Both the position numbers and the translations under genes were made by a program. Positions 25,443-34,368 of a stretch of 37,231 nt of DNA are shown here, one piece after another. Every line of letters begins with the position of its first letter. The stretch's first letter is position 1. Below the pieces are notes generated by a model. The model was not told the origin of the DNA, did no database searches, and saw only the letters and a program-made list of their open reading frames with translations. The DNA comes from an uncultured Pelagibacteraceae bacterium (GTDB taxonomy: Bacteria > Pseudomonadota > Alphaproteobacteria > Pelagibacterales > Pelagibacteraceae): NCBI GenBank assembly GCA_902618855.1, contig CACNCD010000008.1, positions 1-37,231 on the forward strand. Reading direction: 5' to 3'.

Positions 25443-26290
25443 ATGAAAGACTTAAATCGATAATAGATTTAAAAAGATACCCAATATACGATTTAAATTC
25501 TCCAATAATTAAAAATTTAATTAAAAGATGTAAAGAAGAGCTTGATCAATTTAGTTGCTCCACAATTCCAAATTTTATTTTACCTGAGTCATTAAAGGTA
25601 ATGAATTCTGAATTAGAAAAACAATTAGATGAGGTTTATATGTCCAAAGAAAGCATTAATCCTTATTTATACGCTAACGATGATCCAAAACTTCCAAAAG
25701 ATCATCCAAAAAGAACTTTTATGAATAGATATAATGGATATTTAAATTCTGACTGCTTTCCAAAAAATTCTGAAATGAAATATCTTTACGAAACTGATGA
25801 ATTATTAAAATTTGTCTCAGCATGCTTAGGTGTTCATCCTATCTATAGATGGGCCGATCCTTTAGCATGTCACGCTTATAATGTTATGGAGCCAGAAGGA
25901 ATTCTACCTTGGCATTTTGACAGTTGTGAATTCACTTTAAGTTTAATGATACAAAAACCAGAGAAGGGCGGAATATTTGAATATTGTCCAAATATAAGAG
26001 AGCCTGGTAACGAAAATTTTGATGAAGTAAAAAAAGTTTTAAATGGAGATAGAAAAAGAGTTAAACAATTAAAGTTAGAGCCAGGTGATTTACAAATATT
26101 TAAGGGAAGATTTACTCTTCATAGAGTAACAAAAGTAGAAGGAAAAAAATCAAGATACATGTGTATCCCTGCTTACGTTCTAGATCCATGGAGAGTCAAT
26201 ACTCCAGAGCATTCAAAAGCAATTTATGGAAAAGTTTTGCCTATTCACTTAGAGAGAAATGTAGCTAGAACAGATGGTTTAGCAGATTAA
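25439..26290 (+). CDS. Putative Fe(II)/2-oxoglutarate-dependent oxygenase
   Basis: A 283-residue protein with a double-stranded beta-helix oxygenase pattern. The iron site is His159-Phe-Asp161 (PWHFDSCEFTLSLMIQKP) with the distal His228 (FTLHRVTKV); Arg239 (KSRYMCIPA) is suited to bind 2-oxoglutarate. Because Asp161 is present, a hydroxylase or oxidase is expected and not a halogenase, in which Gly or Ala replaces the acid. The overall pattern reminds me of the HalD/BesD-like amino-acid oxygenase family, with moderate confidence. It starts with GTG at 25439 in a 4-bp overlap with the nucleotidyltransferase and ends directly against the carnitine-dehydrogenase-like gene. That suggests it makes a hydroxylated substrate for a neighbour. 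The substrate is unknown. Confidence 0.75.
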   Translation: MNERLKSIIDLKRYPIYDLNSPIIKNLIKRCKEELDQFSCSTIPNFILPESLKVMNSELEKQLDEVYMSKESINPYLYANDDPKLPKDHPKRTFMNRYNGYLNSDCFPKNSEMKYLYETDELLKFVSACLGVHPIYRWADPLACHAYNVMEPEGILPWHFDSCEFTLSLMIQKPEKGGIFEYCPNIREPGNENFDEVKKVLNGDRKRVKQLKLEPGDLQIFKGRFTLHRVTKVEGKKSRYMCIPAYVLDPWRVNTPEHSKAIYGKVLPIHLERNVARTDGLAD

Positions 26291-27229
26291 ATGATAAAAA
26301 AAATTGCTGTTATTGGAACTGGAGTTATAGGCTCAGGATGGATAATTAGATTTTTAGCTCATGATAAAAAAGTTGTAGCCTTTGATAAAGATATAAAGTT
26401 AAAAAAAAATATCATTTTAGAGATAAAAAGAACATGGCCTTACGTTAAAACACTTTTTAACAAAAAAAAACTTAACCTTAAAAACTTCAAATATGTAACT
26501 TCTTTAAAAGAAGCGTTAAAAGATGCAGATTTTATTCAAGAATGTGCACCAGAAAATTATAAATTAAAAACCAAATTGATGGAAATTATAGGAAAATACT
26601 CAAAACCTAATGCAATTATTTCCTCAAGTTCTTCGGGTTTGCTTCCATCAAGAATATATTCAAAATGTAAAAATCCTTCGCGAGCTATCATAGCTCATCC
26701 GTTTAATCCTGTTTACATGATACCGGGAGTAGAGTTAGTGCCCGGAAAAAAAACAAACAAAAAATTTTTAAACAAGGCTAATAAATTTTACAAATCTATC
26801 TCAATGAATCCAATCATGGTTAAAAAGGAATTACCAGGATATCTATCAGACAGACTCCAAGAAGCACTTTGGAGAGAAGCGTTACATATAGTAAATGAGG
26901 GTTATGCAACTACAAAAGACTTAGATAGAGCAATTGAGGATGGTCCCGGTTTAAGATGGTCATTAATGGGAACTTTCTTAACATTCCATTTAGCAGGTGG
27001 CAAGGCTGGTATGAAGCATATGTTGGAACAATTTGGACCAGCATTAAAATTGCCTTGGACAAAATTAAAAGCTCCAAAGCTTTCAAAAAAACTTTCTTCT
27101 AGAGTTATTATTGGCACTAGAAATCAAGCAAAAGGTAAATCAGTAGAAAAATTATCAAAAATAAGAGATGAATATTTAGTTAAACTTCAGAAGTTAAGAA
27201 AAAAATATGAAGACAAGATAAGAAAATGA
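26291..27229 (+). CDS. lcdH: L-carnitine dehydrogenase-like 3-hydroxyacyl dehydrogenase
   Basis: A 312-residue NAD-dependent dehydrogenase of the 3-hydroxyacyl-CoA dehydrogenase fold. The NAD loop is IAVIGTGVIGSGW (residues 5-17) and the catalytic segment IIAHPFNPVY (133-142, His136). Features I associate with carnitine dehydrogenase and not with 3-hydroxybutyryl-CoA dehydrogenase are FIQECAPE, SSSSSGLLPS, LQEALWREALHIVNEG, GLRWSLMGTFLTFHLAGG and GMKHMLEQFGPAL. Carnitine dehydrogenase yields 3-dehydrocarnitine, which is later cleaved to glycine betaine, the feedstock for the BHMT and dehydrogenase genes in this window. The cleavage enzyme and thioesterase usually found with it are not in the window. 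The gene abuts the 2-oxoglutarate oxygenase with no gap. Confidence 0.78.
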   Translation: MIKKIAVIGTGVIGSGWIIRFLAHDKKVVAFDKDIKLKKNIILEIKRTWPYVKTLFNKKKLNLKNFKYVTSLKEALKDADFIQECAPENYKLKTKLMEIIGKYSKPNAIISSSSSGLLPSRIYSKCKNPSRAIIAHPFNPVYMIPGVELVPGKKTNKKFLNKANKFYKSISMNPIMVKKELPGYLSDRLQEALWREALHIVNEGYATTKDLDRAIEDGPGLRWSLMGTFLTFHLAGGKAGMKHMLEQFGPALKLPWTKLKAPKLSKKLSSRVIIGTRNQAKGKSVEKLSKIRDEYLVKLQKLRKKYEDKIRK

Positions 27230-27244
27230 TAGTAATAAAATATA

Positions 27245-28018
27245 ATGAATGTTTTGATCAAGAATTTAGGTAACGGAATAAAGAACGTAACAATAAACGA
27301 CCCAAAAACTTATAATTCATTGTCTTTTGCAACTCTAAAATCTCTTTTAAATACATTTAAAAAACTTGATAAAGATAATAGTACCAAAGTAATAATCTTA
27401 GAGGGAGCCGGAAAAGGCTTTAGTGCTGGTCATAACTTGAAAGAAGTAAGATCTTTAAAAGTAAGATCAAAATATTTAAAACTATTTAACCTTTGCTCAA
27501 AAGTGATGATACAAATAGTTGAAGGAAGAAAACCAGTTATTGCAAAAGTACATGGAGCTGCTTATGCCGCTGGATGTCAATTAGTAGCTAGTTGTGATTT
27601 AGCGTATAGTACTAATGATACAATGTTTGCAACACCAGGTGTTAATATAGGATTGTTTTGCAGCACGCCCATGGTCGCAGTCAGTAGAAAAATACATAGA
27701 AAAAGAATGATGAAAATGCTTTTAACAGGGGAGCCTATAAAAGCTAACTTTGCAAAAGAAATAGGTTTAATTAATAATTGTTATTCAAAATCAAAATTAA
27801 ATAGTGAAGTTTTAAAGGTAGCAAAAACAATTGCTTCTAAATCAAATTTAACTATAAAAATTGGAAAACAAGCATTTTATAAACAACTAGAAATGCCATT
27901 AAGAAAAGCCTATTTATATACAAGTAAGATGATGACTTTAAATATGATGGCGAGAGATGCTCATGAGGGAATATCAGCCTTTTTAGAAAAAAGAAAACCA
28001 AAATGGAAAAATAAATGA
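27245..28018 (+). CDS. Enoyl-CoA hydratase/isomerase family protein, ECHDC3-like
   Basis: A 257-residue crotonase-fold protein. The CoA and oxyanion-hole segments are GFSAGHNLKEV and HGAAYAAGCQLVASCDLAYS. At the two positions of the catalytic glutamates of classical enoyl-CoA hydratase it has Gln112 (AGCQL) and Gly132 (ATPGVNIG), so ordinary water addition is unlikely. The ATPGVNIGLFCSTPM stretch is characteristic of the ECHDC3-like subgroup, whose reaction is not well defined. It is 15 bp after the carnitine-dehydrogenase-like gene and overlaps the CoA-binding protein gene by 4 bp. A role in acyl-CoA handling after carnitine or acrylate-type breakdown is possible but speculative. Confidence 0.85.
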   Translation: MNVLIKNLGNGIKNVTINDPKTYNSLSFATLKSLLNTFKKLDKDNSTKVIILEGAGKGFSAGHNLKEVRSLKVRSKYLKLFNLCSKVMIQIVEGRKPVIAKVHGAAYAAGCQLVASCDLAYSTNDTMFATPGVNIGLFCSTPMVAVSRKIHRKRMMKMLLTGEPIKANFAKEIGLINNCYSKSKLNSEVLKVAKTIASKSNLTIKIGKQAFYKQLEMPLRKAYLYTSKMMTLNMMARDAHEGISAFLEKRKPKWKNK

Positions 28019-28482
28019 GCAATAATGAAATTAAAAAAATTTTAGAAAATTCAAAAACTATAGCAATGGTTGGAGTTAGTTCTGAGAAAAAAGGAGAGGA
28101 TCCAAAAAATTTAAAAAGAAAACCTGCCAATGTTGTTATGAAATATATGCAAGATTTTGGTTACAAAGTAATACCAGTCAATCCATTTGCAGCAGGGGAG
28201 ATCATAAATGGAGAAGTTGTAATTAAGGATTTAGAGGAAATTAAAGTTCCAATCGATATCGTAGACGTATTCCGTCCATCAAAAGAAGCACCAGGTATTG
28301 CAATAAAAGCTGCAAAGATTGGTTCTAAGGTTTTATGGTTACAGTACGGCCTTCACAGTGATGAAGCTGAAAAAATATCTGAAAATTCTAAAATGCAATA
28401 TATATCAGATAAATGTATAAAACAGGAATACCAAAAAATTTTTGAAAAATCTAATCCGGTTTTCCCTGTTTTAAGAAATTAA
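28015..28482 (+). CDS. CoA-binding domain protein (YccU type)
   Basis: A 155-residue single-domain protein of the CoA-binding Rossmann family. TIAMVGVSSEKKG (about residues 15-27), GYKVIPVNPFAAGE, the DIVDVFRPSKEAP stretch and VLWLQYGLHS are typical. The fold is that of the nucleotide/CoA-binding domain of succinyl-CoA synthetase alpha, but there is no catalytic or ATP-grasp part. The physiological role of these small proteins is not settled. It overlaps its upstream neighbour by 4 bp and its downstream neighbour by 1 bp, so it is part of the operon and probably co-translated. Confidence 0.85.
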   Translation: MSNNEIKKILENSKTIAMVGVSSEKKGEDPKNLKRKPANVVMKYMQDFGYKVIPVNPFAAGEIINGEVVIKDLEEIKVPIDIVDVFRPSKEAPGIAIKAAKIGSKVLWLQYGLHSDEAEKISENSKMQYISDKCIKQEYQKIFEKSNPVFPVLRN

Positions 28483-29051
28483 TGAAAAAAATTTTTATTG
28501 TTTATGGTCACTATAATGACCAATCTTTTAATGCTGCTATTAAAGATACCTTTATTAAAACTGCTGAAGAAAAAGGACATAAGATCGATTTTTTGGATCT
28601 ATATAAAGAAAACTTTAATCCTGTATTTTCTGGAGAAAAACCTGATAAAGAAGTTTTAGATCACAGAAAAAGAATAGAAGAGTCCAATGTAATTGTTTTA
28701 ATTGCTCCAATCTGGAATTTTAGAATGCCAGCAATTGTCGAAGGATGGATTGATAAAGTTCTTGCTCCACCTTGGGCGTTTAGGTTTAAAAAAATATTTG
28801 GAAATTATGGATATCCAATTGGTAACTTAACTGGAAAAAAAGCAATAGTTTTTTGTACCTATGGATCTCCACAATTTGCAATTAGAACATTCTTTTTAAA
28901 CATGCCTACAAAAAGATTAAGAAGGGGCGTTTTTAATATATGTGGAATTACAGATGTAGTTTATAAAAGATTTTTTGCAGTTCCATTTGTTAGCCAAAAA
29001 AGAAGAGAAAAGTTTTTAGAAGTTGTTAAAAAAACAGCTCTAAATATATGA
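28482..29051 (+). CDS. Flavodoxin-fold NAD(P)H-dependent oxidoreductase
   Basis: A 189-residue FMN/FAD-dependent quinone-reductase-type protein. It starts with a flavodoxin-like strand and loop (KIFIVYGHYNDQSFNAAI, about 3-20) and has VIVLIAPIWNFRMPAIVEGWIDKVL (here residues about 71-95), the hallmark segment of the NQO1/flavodoxin_2 family, then KKAIVFCTYGSP. These enzymes pass two electrons from NAD(P)H to quinones or other small acceptors. It might serve as an electron supply for an oxygenase of this cluster, but nothing in the sequence shows that. One-bp overlap with the preceding gene and 4-bp overlap with the following one. Confidence 0.85.
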   Translation: MKKIFIVYGHYNDQSFNAAIKDTFIKTAEEKGHKIDFLDLYKENFNPVFSGEKPDKEVLDHRKRIEESNVIVLIAPIWNFRMPAIVEGWIDKVLAPPWAFRFKKIFGNYGYPIGNLTGKKAIVFCTYGSPQFAIRTFFLNMPTKRLRRGVFNICGITDVVYKRFFAVPFVSQKRREKFLEVVKKTALNI

Positions 29052-29692
29052 AAAAATTTTTATTTATTATATTATTTTTCTTCAGTTTGAATAATTTTGC
29101 ACAGTCAATTGATCTACCAAAATATTATCAATTTCCAGAAAACTACTTAAAAGGTAAATATCATGAAACTACAAAAAACTTTTTCATAGTTGCTACAGAA
29201 AAACTTAAAGATAAAAGATTTAAAAAAACTGTTATTGTAATGCTTGACCATGATGAGCAAGGTGCCCTAGGAATAGTTATCAATAAACCATTAGGAGAAG
29301 TTACAATTGGTTCTTTAATAAAAGGTTTTGACAAACAAACTTTAAAAAAAGATTTATTAAATTATAAGGTACCAATTTACTGGGGTGGACCCTTGGATAA
29401 CAATAAAATCTTAATTGTCCACTCAATCGACTATCAAAATAAAAAAACAAAAAATTATGATAAAATTTCTATCTCAAACAATTACAAAGCTTTAATAGAT
29501 ATTGCTAAAAAAAAGGGCCCAAGCAAAAGTTTAGTAATTATTGGTGTATCAGCTTGGACAGAGGGACAGTTAGAAGGTGAAATTGACAAAGGACACTGGA
29601 ATTTATCTGAAATAACACAGGACATTTTGTTTCAAGAAAAAAATGAGAAAAAACATATAATGGCTACCGAAAGTAGTTTTATGAGATTATGA
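29048..29692 (+). CDS. YqgE/AlgH family protein with an apparent signal peptide
   Basis: A 214-residue UPF0301 (YqgE/AlgH) protein. The family core is clear: NFFIVATEKLKD, KKTVIVMLDHDEQGALGIVINKPLGEV, PIYWGGPLD and a late IIGVSAWTEGQLEGEI segment. Canonical members are cytoplasmic and about 185-190 residues long, starting close to the FLIAMP-type strand. Here about 30 extra N-terminal residues form MKKFLFIILFFFSLNNFAQS, which looks like a cleavable Sec signal or a membrane anchor. The neighbour downstream is also exported. The function of the family is unknown (AlgH was named for an effect on alginate). It overlaps the genes on both sides by 4 bp. Confidence 0.85.
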   Translation: MKKFLFIILFFFSLNNFAQSIDLPKYYQFPENYLKGKYHETTKNFFIVATEKLKDKRFKKTVIVMLDHDEQGALGIVINKPLGEVTIGSLIKGFDKQTLKKDLLNYKVPIYWGGPLDNNKILIVHSIDYQNKKTKNYDKISISNNYKALIDIAKKKGPSKSLVIIGVSAWTEGQLEGEIDKGHWNLSEITQDILFQEKNEKKHIMATESSFMRL

Positions 29693-30156
29693 TAAAAAAA
29701 ATACTTACATATATTTTAATTTTACCTTTTTTTATTTTTACAAGTTTAAGAGCCGAAATAATAAAACCTAATAGTAATATTGAGCCTTATAAAGTAGTTA
29801 AAATTCAATTAACGAGCTTAATGAAAAATAATTATCCAAATAAAGATGCTGGCATTAAACAGACATGGGAATTTGCACATCCTAATAATCAAAGGGTTAC
29901 AGGTCCATTAGAAAGGTTTAAAATTATGCTTAAAGGCGACTCTTATAAAATGCTTCTAAATCATTTAGACCACAAGATAGTTGCTGTTAAGATAATTAAC
30001 GGTGTTGCCGATTATGAAGTTACGGTATTAGATATTGAAAAAAAGTACTATAAATTCAATTGGAGGGTAGAGAAATATATATTAGATGGTGAACTTAAAG
30101 ATTGTTGGCTAACAACAATGGTTTCGCAACCAATACCCCTAGGCTCATCTATTTAA
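29689..30156 (+). CDS. Exported DUF4864-like protein
   Basis: A 155-residue protein with an N-terminal signal peptide (about residues 1-22, ending SLRA). The mature part (VVKIQLTSLMKNNYP, TWEFAHPNNQRVTGPLERF, a central IVAVKIING strand and a C-terminal WLTTMVSQP) follows the DUF4864 pattern of a small alpha+beta domain. No catalytic motif is visible and no function is known. Its ATG overlaps the stop of the exported YqgE protein by 4 bp, so the pair may act together in the periplasm. The assignment to DUF4864 is from pattern memory and is moderately secure. Confidence 0.65.
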   Translation: MIKKILTYILILPFFIFTSLRAEIIKPNSNIEPYKVVKIQLTSLMKNNYPNKDAGIKQTWEFAHPNNQRVTGPLERFKIMLKGDSYKMLLNHLDHKIVAVKIINGVADYEVTVLDIEKKYYKFNWRVEKYILDGELKDCWLTTMVSQPIPLGSSI

Positions 30157-30209
30157 TAAGGACAAAATTAATGTTTAATTATTTATAAAATCTAGTAGGA
30201 ATCTTCTTC

Positions 30210-32642
30210 ATGAAATCTAAAGCAAAAGTTGTCGTTGTTGGCGGTGGAGTAGTTGGGGTAAGTATGCTTTACCACCTAGCTAAAAAGGGCTGGTCAGATG
30301 TTGTTCTAGTTGAGAGAAAAGAATTAACTTCAGGTTCAACTTGGCATGCGGCTGGACTACTTCCATTATTTAATATGAGTTATTCTGTAGGACAACTCCA
30401 TCAATATGCAGTAAACTTTTATAAAACTCTAGAGGAAGAGACTGGAAAAAACGTTGGTTTTAGCGTTGTATCAAATATTAGATTAGCAAGTACAAAAGAT
30501 AGAATGGATGAGTATCATCAGTATGCTGGCGTTGCTCAAACTATAGGTGTCAAATATAAATTTTTGACTCCAGATCAAGTAAAGGAGATTTGGCCTTTAT
30601 GTAACACTTCAGATTTAATTGGTGCTATTCAACATCCTGAGGATGGTTATATTCAGCCAGCAGATTTAACACAAGCACTTGCAACAGGCGCCAGAAACAG
30701 AGGTGCAGAAATTTATAGAAACACAACAGTAGTTGGAATTAAACAAACAAAAAACGGCTGGGTTGTCGAAACTGATAAAGGAACAATAGAATGTGAACAC
30801 GTTGTTTCTTGTTCAGGTAACTTTGCAAGACAAACAGGAAAAATGGTTGGACTTGAAATACCAGTTATACCAGTTGAACATCAATACATTGTAACCGAGC
30901 CTCATCCTGAAATTCAAAAAAGAAAAAAAGAAGGTCTTCCAGAAATGGGAGTGTTAAGAGATAGTGATAGTCGTTGGTACATGAGAGAGGAAGCTGGAGG
31001 TTTAATTCTTGGACCTTATGAAGATGGTGCGCCTTGTTGTTATGTAGATGGACCTTCAAAAGATTCAGAATATGAATTATTCCAAGAAGATTTAGAAAGA
31101 CTTGCGCCCCATATTGAAGGTGCAATACATCGTGTTCCTGCTTTTGCAGAAGTTGGGGTAAAAAAAGTTTACAATGGAGCTATTTGTTATACTCCAGATG
31201 GTAATCCTATTGTTGGCCCTGCTTGGGGTTTAAAAAACTTTTGGATAAATGAAGGTCACAGTTTTGGAATTACCGCCGCTGGAGGAGCTGGATGGCAGTT
31301 AGCAGAGTGGATTATTGATGGAGAACCAACTGTAGATATGCTTGGTGTAGAACCAAGAAGATATGGAGACTATTGTTCTAAATCATATTTAAAAGAAAAA
31401 AATGAAGAGGCTTACAGAAATGTTTTTATTATTCACTATCCTGATGAAGAAAGAGAGGCCGCAAGACCATTAAGACAGGCTCCTTGTTATGATAGACTTA
31501 AAAAATTAGGAGCAGTGTTTGGACAAAAGTTTGGCTGGGAAAGAGCCAATTTTTTTGCGACAGATGGTATGGAGCAAAAAGATGACTGGTCTTTTAGAAG
31601 ATCTAAGTGGTTTGAAGCAGTTAAAAAAGAATGTAAAAATGTTAAAGAAAATGTTGGTGTTTTAGATATGACTGCATTTGCAAAATGCAGAATTAAAGGA
31701 CCAAAAGCTGAAGAGTTTTTAGACTATCTAGTTGCAAACAAACTTCCAAAAAAAATTGGTAGAGTTAATTTGTGTCATGCTCTTAATACAAAAGGGGGTG
31801 TCCACTCTGAATTTACCATTATGAAAGAAGCAGAAGATAGTTTTTATTTAGTTTCTGCTGGAGCTTTTCAAAGATTAGATCATGATTGGATAAAAAAATG
31901 GATGCCAAAAGATGGTTCGGTACAATTTGAAAATATAACTAATTCAGTTGGCGTATTAGTTGTGGCTGGCCCGAAAGCAAGAGAATTAATGCAAAAAGTT
32001 TCTAAAGATGATTTTTCTAATGAAAATTTTAAATGGTTAAGTTCTAAAAAGGTTGATATTGGCTATGCACCATGTAATGCTATAAGAGTTAACTTTGTAG
32101 GAGAACTTGGATGGGAGCTTCATCATCCTCTTGAATATCAAAATCATATATTTGATAAGTTAATGGAGCACGGAAAAGAACTTGGTTTAAAACCATTTGG
32201 AATAAGAGCGATGAACAGTTTAAGAGTTGAAAAATCTTACAAGCTTGTTGGTACAGAATTATCTATTGAATATTCGCCTTATGAATCTGGACTGGATAGA
32301 TTTATACACCCTAACAAAGGAAATTTTATAGGCTTAGAGGCACTAAATAAGTGGAGAGAAAAAGGTTTTAAAAATAAGCTTGTTACAATGGAAGTGCACA
32401 ACGTAACTGATGCCGATGTATTAGGAAATAATCCTATTTATGAAAACGGAAAAGTTGTAGGAAGAGCAACAGGGGGAGATTTTGGTTTTAGATTAAATAA
32501 ATCTATTGCACTTGGAATGGTTAAGCCTGAGATTGCGACAACTGGTCAGAAATTAAAAATTGATATTTTAGGTAAAATGCATGACGCTACAATTTTGGAC
32601 GAAAGTCCTTACGATTCAGAAAATAAATTGTTAAGAGCATAA
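30210..32642 (+). CDS. Dimethylglycine/sarcosine dehydrogenase-type flavoprotein (second copy)
   Basis: An 810-residue enzyme with the same layout as the first copy. The FAD domain opens [17 protein letters not shown], with [11 protein letters not shown] (His46 as the likely covalent FAD site), [16 protein letters not shown] and [12 protein letters not shown], and is followed by a linker and a GcvT-like folate domain ([25 protein letters not shown]). It is closer than the first copy to the dimethylglycine dehydrogenases annotated in marine alphaproteobacteria. Its stop overlaps etfB by 1 bp, and etfA and ETF-QO follow, so its electron acceptor system is encoded in the same unit. The two copies may act in series (dimethylglycine then sarcosine); which is which is undecided. 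Confidence 0.88.
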   Translation: MKSKAKVVVVGGGVVGVSMLYHLAKKGWSDVVLVERKELTSGSTWHAAGLLPLFNMSYSVGQLHQYAVNFYKTLEEETGKNVGFSVVSNIRLASTKDRMDEYHQYAGVAQTIGVKYKFLTPDQVKEIWPLCNTSDLIGAIQHPEDGYIQPADLTQALATGARNRGAEIYRNTTVVGIKQTKNGWVVETDKGTIECEHVVSCSGNFARQTGKMVGLEIPVIPVEHQYIVTEPHPEIQKRKKEGLPEMGVLRDSDSRWYMREEAGGLILGPYEDGAPCCYVDGPSKDSEYELFQEDLERLAPHIEGAIHRVPAFAEVGVKKVYNGAICYTPDGNPIVGPAWGLKNFWINEGHSFGITAAGGAGWQLAEWIIDGEPTVDMLGVEPRRYGDYCSKSYLKEKNEEAYRNVFIIHYPDEEREAARPLRQAPCYDRLKKLGAVFGQKFGWERANFFATDGMEQKDDWSFRRSKWFEAVKKECKNVKENVGVLDMTAFAKCRIKGPKAEEFLDYLVANKLPKKIGRVNLCHALNTKGGVHSEFTIMKEAEDSFYLVSAGAFQRLDHDWIKKWMPKDGSVQFENITNSVGVLVVAGPKARELMQKVSKDDFSNENFKWLSSKKVDIGYAPCNAIRVNFVGELGWELHHPLEYQNHIFDKLMEHGKELGLKPFGIRAMNSLRVEKSYKLVGTELSIEYSPYESGLDRFIHPNKGNFIGLEALNKWREKGFKNKLVTMEVHNVTDADVLGNNPIYENGKVVGRATGGDFGFRLNKSIALGMVKPEIATTGQKLKIDILGKMHDATILDESPYDSENKLLRA

Positions 32643-33391
32643 TGAAAATATTGGTCGCAGTTAAAAGAGTTATTGATTACAACGTTCAGATAAGAGTTAA
32701 AGAGGACGGCACAGGTGTAGTTACTGACAATGTCAAGATGTCTACAAATCCTCCAGATGATAATGCAGTTGAAGAAGCTGTAAAAATTAAAGAGGCTGGC
32801 AAGGCTAAAGAGATTGTTGCAGTTACGGTAGGTGAAGATAAAGCTCAAGAAACAGTAAGAAAAGCACTAGCAGTGGGAGCTGACAGAGGCATTCATGTAA
32901 AAGTTGAGGGAACAATTGAACCTTTAGCAGTCTCAAAAGTTTTGCAAAAAATTGTTGATAAAGAAAAACCGGATTTAGTTTTTATGGGCAAACAAGCAAT
33001 TGATGACGATTGTAATCAAACAGGACAAATGCTAGCAGCATTACTAAACTGGCCTCAAGCAACTTTTGCTTCTAAAATTGAAGTGAAAGATAAAAGTTTA
33101 GAAGTAACAAGAGAAGTAGATGAGGGTCTAGAAACTATTGAAGTAAATATTCCAGCAATAGTTACTTGTGATTTAAGATTAAATGAACCTAGATATGCTT
33201 CACTACCAAATATAATGAAAGCCAAAAAAAAACCTATAGAACAAATTAATGCATCTGATCTAGGTGTGGATACTAAACAAAGAATTCAACAAATTAAAGT
33301 TGAGGAACCTCCAAAAAGAAAAGCAGGAATTAAAGTTGCTAATGTAGAGGAATTAGTTCAAAAATTAAAAAATGAGGCTAAAGTAATATAA
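32642..33391 (+). CDS. etfB: Electron transfer flavoprotein, beta subunit
   Basis: The small ETF subunit, 249 residues, full length. It opens [19 protein letters not shown] and has [41 protein letters not shown] (in pieces over residues about 60-87), the AMP-site strand [18 protein letters not shown] and the recognition-loop region [24 protein letters not shown] (residues about 175-199). ETF collects electrons from flavin dehydrogenases, here most likely the dimethylglycine-dehydrogenase-type enzymes, and passes them to ETF-ubiquinone oxidoreductase. Start and stop overlap the neighbouring genes by 1 bp each, giving coupled translation with etfA. Confidence 0.96.
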   Translation: MKILVAVKRVIDYNVQIRVKEDGTGVVTDNVKMSTNPPDDNAVEEAVKIKEAGKAKEIVAVTVGEDKAQETVRKALAVGADRGIHVKVEGTIEPLAVSKVLQKIVDKEKPDLVFMGKQAIDDDCNQTGQMLAALLNWPQATFASKIEVKDKSLEVTREVDEGLETIEVNIPAIVTCDLRLNEPRYASLPNIMKAKKKPIEQINASDLGVDTKQRIQQIKVEEPPKRKAGIKVANVEELVQKLKNEAKVI

Positions 33392-34344
33392 TGTCAGTAT
33401 TGTTAATAGCAGAACATAATAACAAAGAGGTAAAACCTTTTACTTTAAATGCAATCACGGCAGGATCCCAAATTGATCAAGATCTACATGTGCTAGTTAT
33501 AGGAAATAAAGCAGATGAAGTTTCTAAATCAATCGCGCAAGTACCCAATGTTAAAAAAGTTATACAAATAGATCATGAAATCTATGAAAATTATTTACCT
33601 GAAAATTTTTCACCAGTAATAATTAAACAAGCTGAAAATTATTCTCATATTGTTTGTTCTGCTAACACATTTGGTAAGAACTTAATGCCAAGAGTGGCAG
33701 CATTATTAGATACTTCTCAAGTAAGCGATATTATTAAAGTAATTTCACCGGACTCCTTTTTACGACCAATTTACGCTGGTAATGCATTTGCAACTGTTAA
33801 AAGTACAGATAAAAAAAAATGTGTTACAATTAGACCAACCTCATTTGATCCAGCAGCTACCTCTGGAGGGTCAGCTGAAATTATAAAAGCAGAAGCAAGT
33901 GATGCCACAACACTCACTAAATTTATAAAGAGAGAAGAGGTTAAATCTGATAGACCAGAACTAGGTACTGCAAGAGTGGTAATCTCTGGAGGAAGAGGAA
34001 TGCAAAGTGGTGATAACTTTAAATTAATCACTGCTATCGCAGATAAATTAAATGCAGCGATTGGAGCTTCTAGAGCTGCAGTTGATGCTGGATATATTAC
34101 TAATGACCATCAGGTTGGACAGACAGGGAAAGTGGTTGTTCCGGATTTATATATTGCAGTAGGTATATCTGGGGCGATTCAACACTTAGCAGGCATGAAA
34201 GAGAGCAAAGTTATTGTCGCAATCAATAAAGACGGAGAAGCTCCAATATTTAGTGTTGCAGATTATGGTTTAGAAGCAGATCTTTTTGAAGCTCTTCCAC
34301 AGTTTCTTGAAGAGTTGAACAAATTAAACACTATACAAAAATAA
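33391..34344 (+). CDS. etfA: Electron transfer flavoprotein, alpha subunit
   Basis: The FAD-carrying ETF subunit, 317 residues. The C-terminal FAD domain (about 190-317) has VVISGGRGMQSGDNF, AAIGASRAAVDAGYI and the etfA signature LYIAVGISGAIQHLAG continuing into VIVAINKD, ending in GLEADLFEALPQFLEEL. The N-terminal domain (SVLLIAEHNN, TAGSQIDQDLHVLVIG) is the usual nucleotide-like fold. It forms the ETF heterodimer with EtfB and delivers electrons to the quinone reductase encoded 24 bp downstream. Confidence 0.96.
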   Translation: MSVLLIAEHNNKEVKPFTLNAITAGSQIDQDLHVLVIGNKADEVSKSIAQVPNVKKVIQIDHEIYENYLPENFSPVIIKQAENYSHIVCSANTFGKNLMPRVAALLDTSQVSDIIKVISPDSFLRPIYAGNAFATVKSTDKKKCVTIRPTSFDPAATSGGSAEIIKAEASDATTLTKFIKREEVKSDRPELGTARVVISGGRGMQSGDNFKLITAIADKLNAAIGASRAAVDAGYITNDHQVGQTGKVVVPDLYIAVGISGAIQHLAGMKESKVIVAINKDGEAPIFSVADYGLEADLFEALPQFLEELNKLNTIQK

Positions 34345-34368
34345 CAAATACTGTAAAAAAATAACATT

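Noticed and set aside
30865..31125. Open frame on the minus strand inside the second dehydrogenase gene
   Set aside because: No ribosome-binding site and no recognisable product; the plus-strand gene is strongly supported across this region.
16772..32642. The two dehydrogenase genes as a recent tandem duplication or direct repeat
   Set aside because: They share layout and motifs but differ widely in residue sequence; they look like old paralogues.
33771..34031. Open frame on the minus strand inside etfA
   Set aside because: Shadow of a well-conserved gene; no start signal and low-complexity composition.
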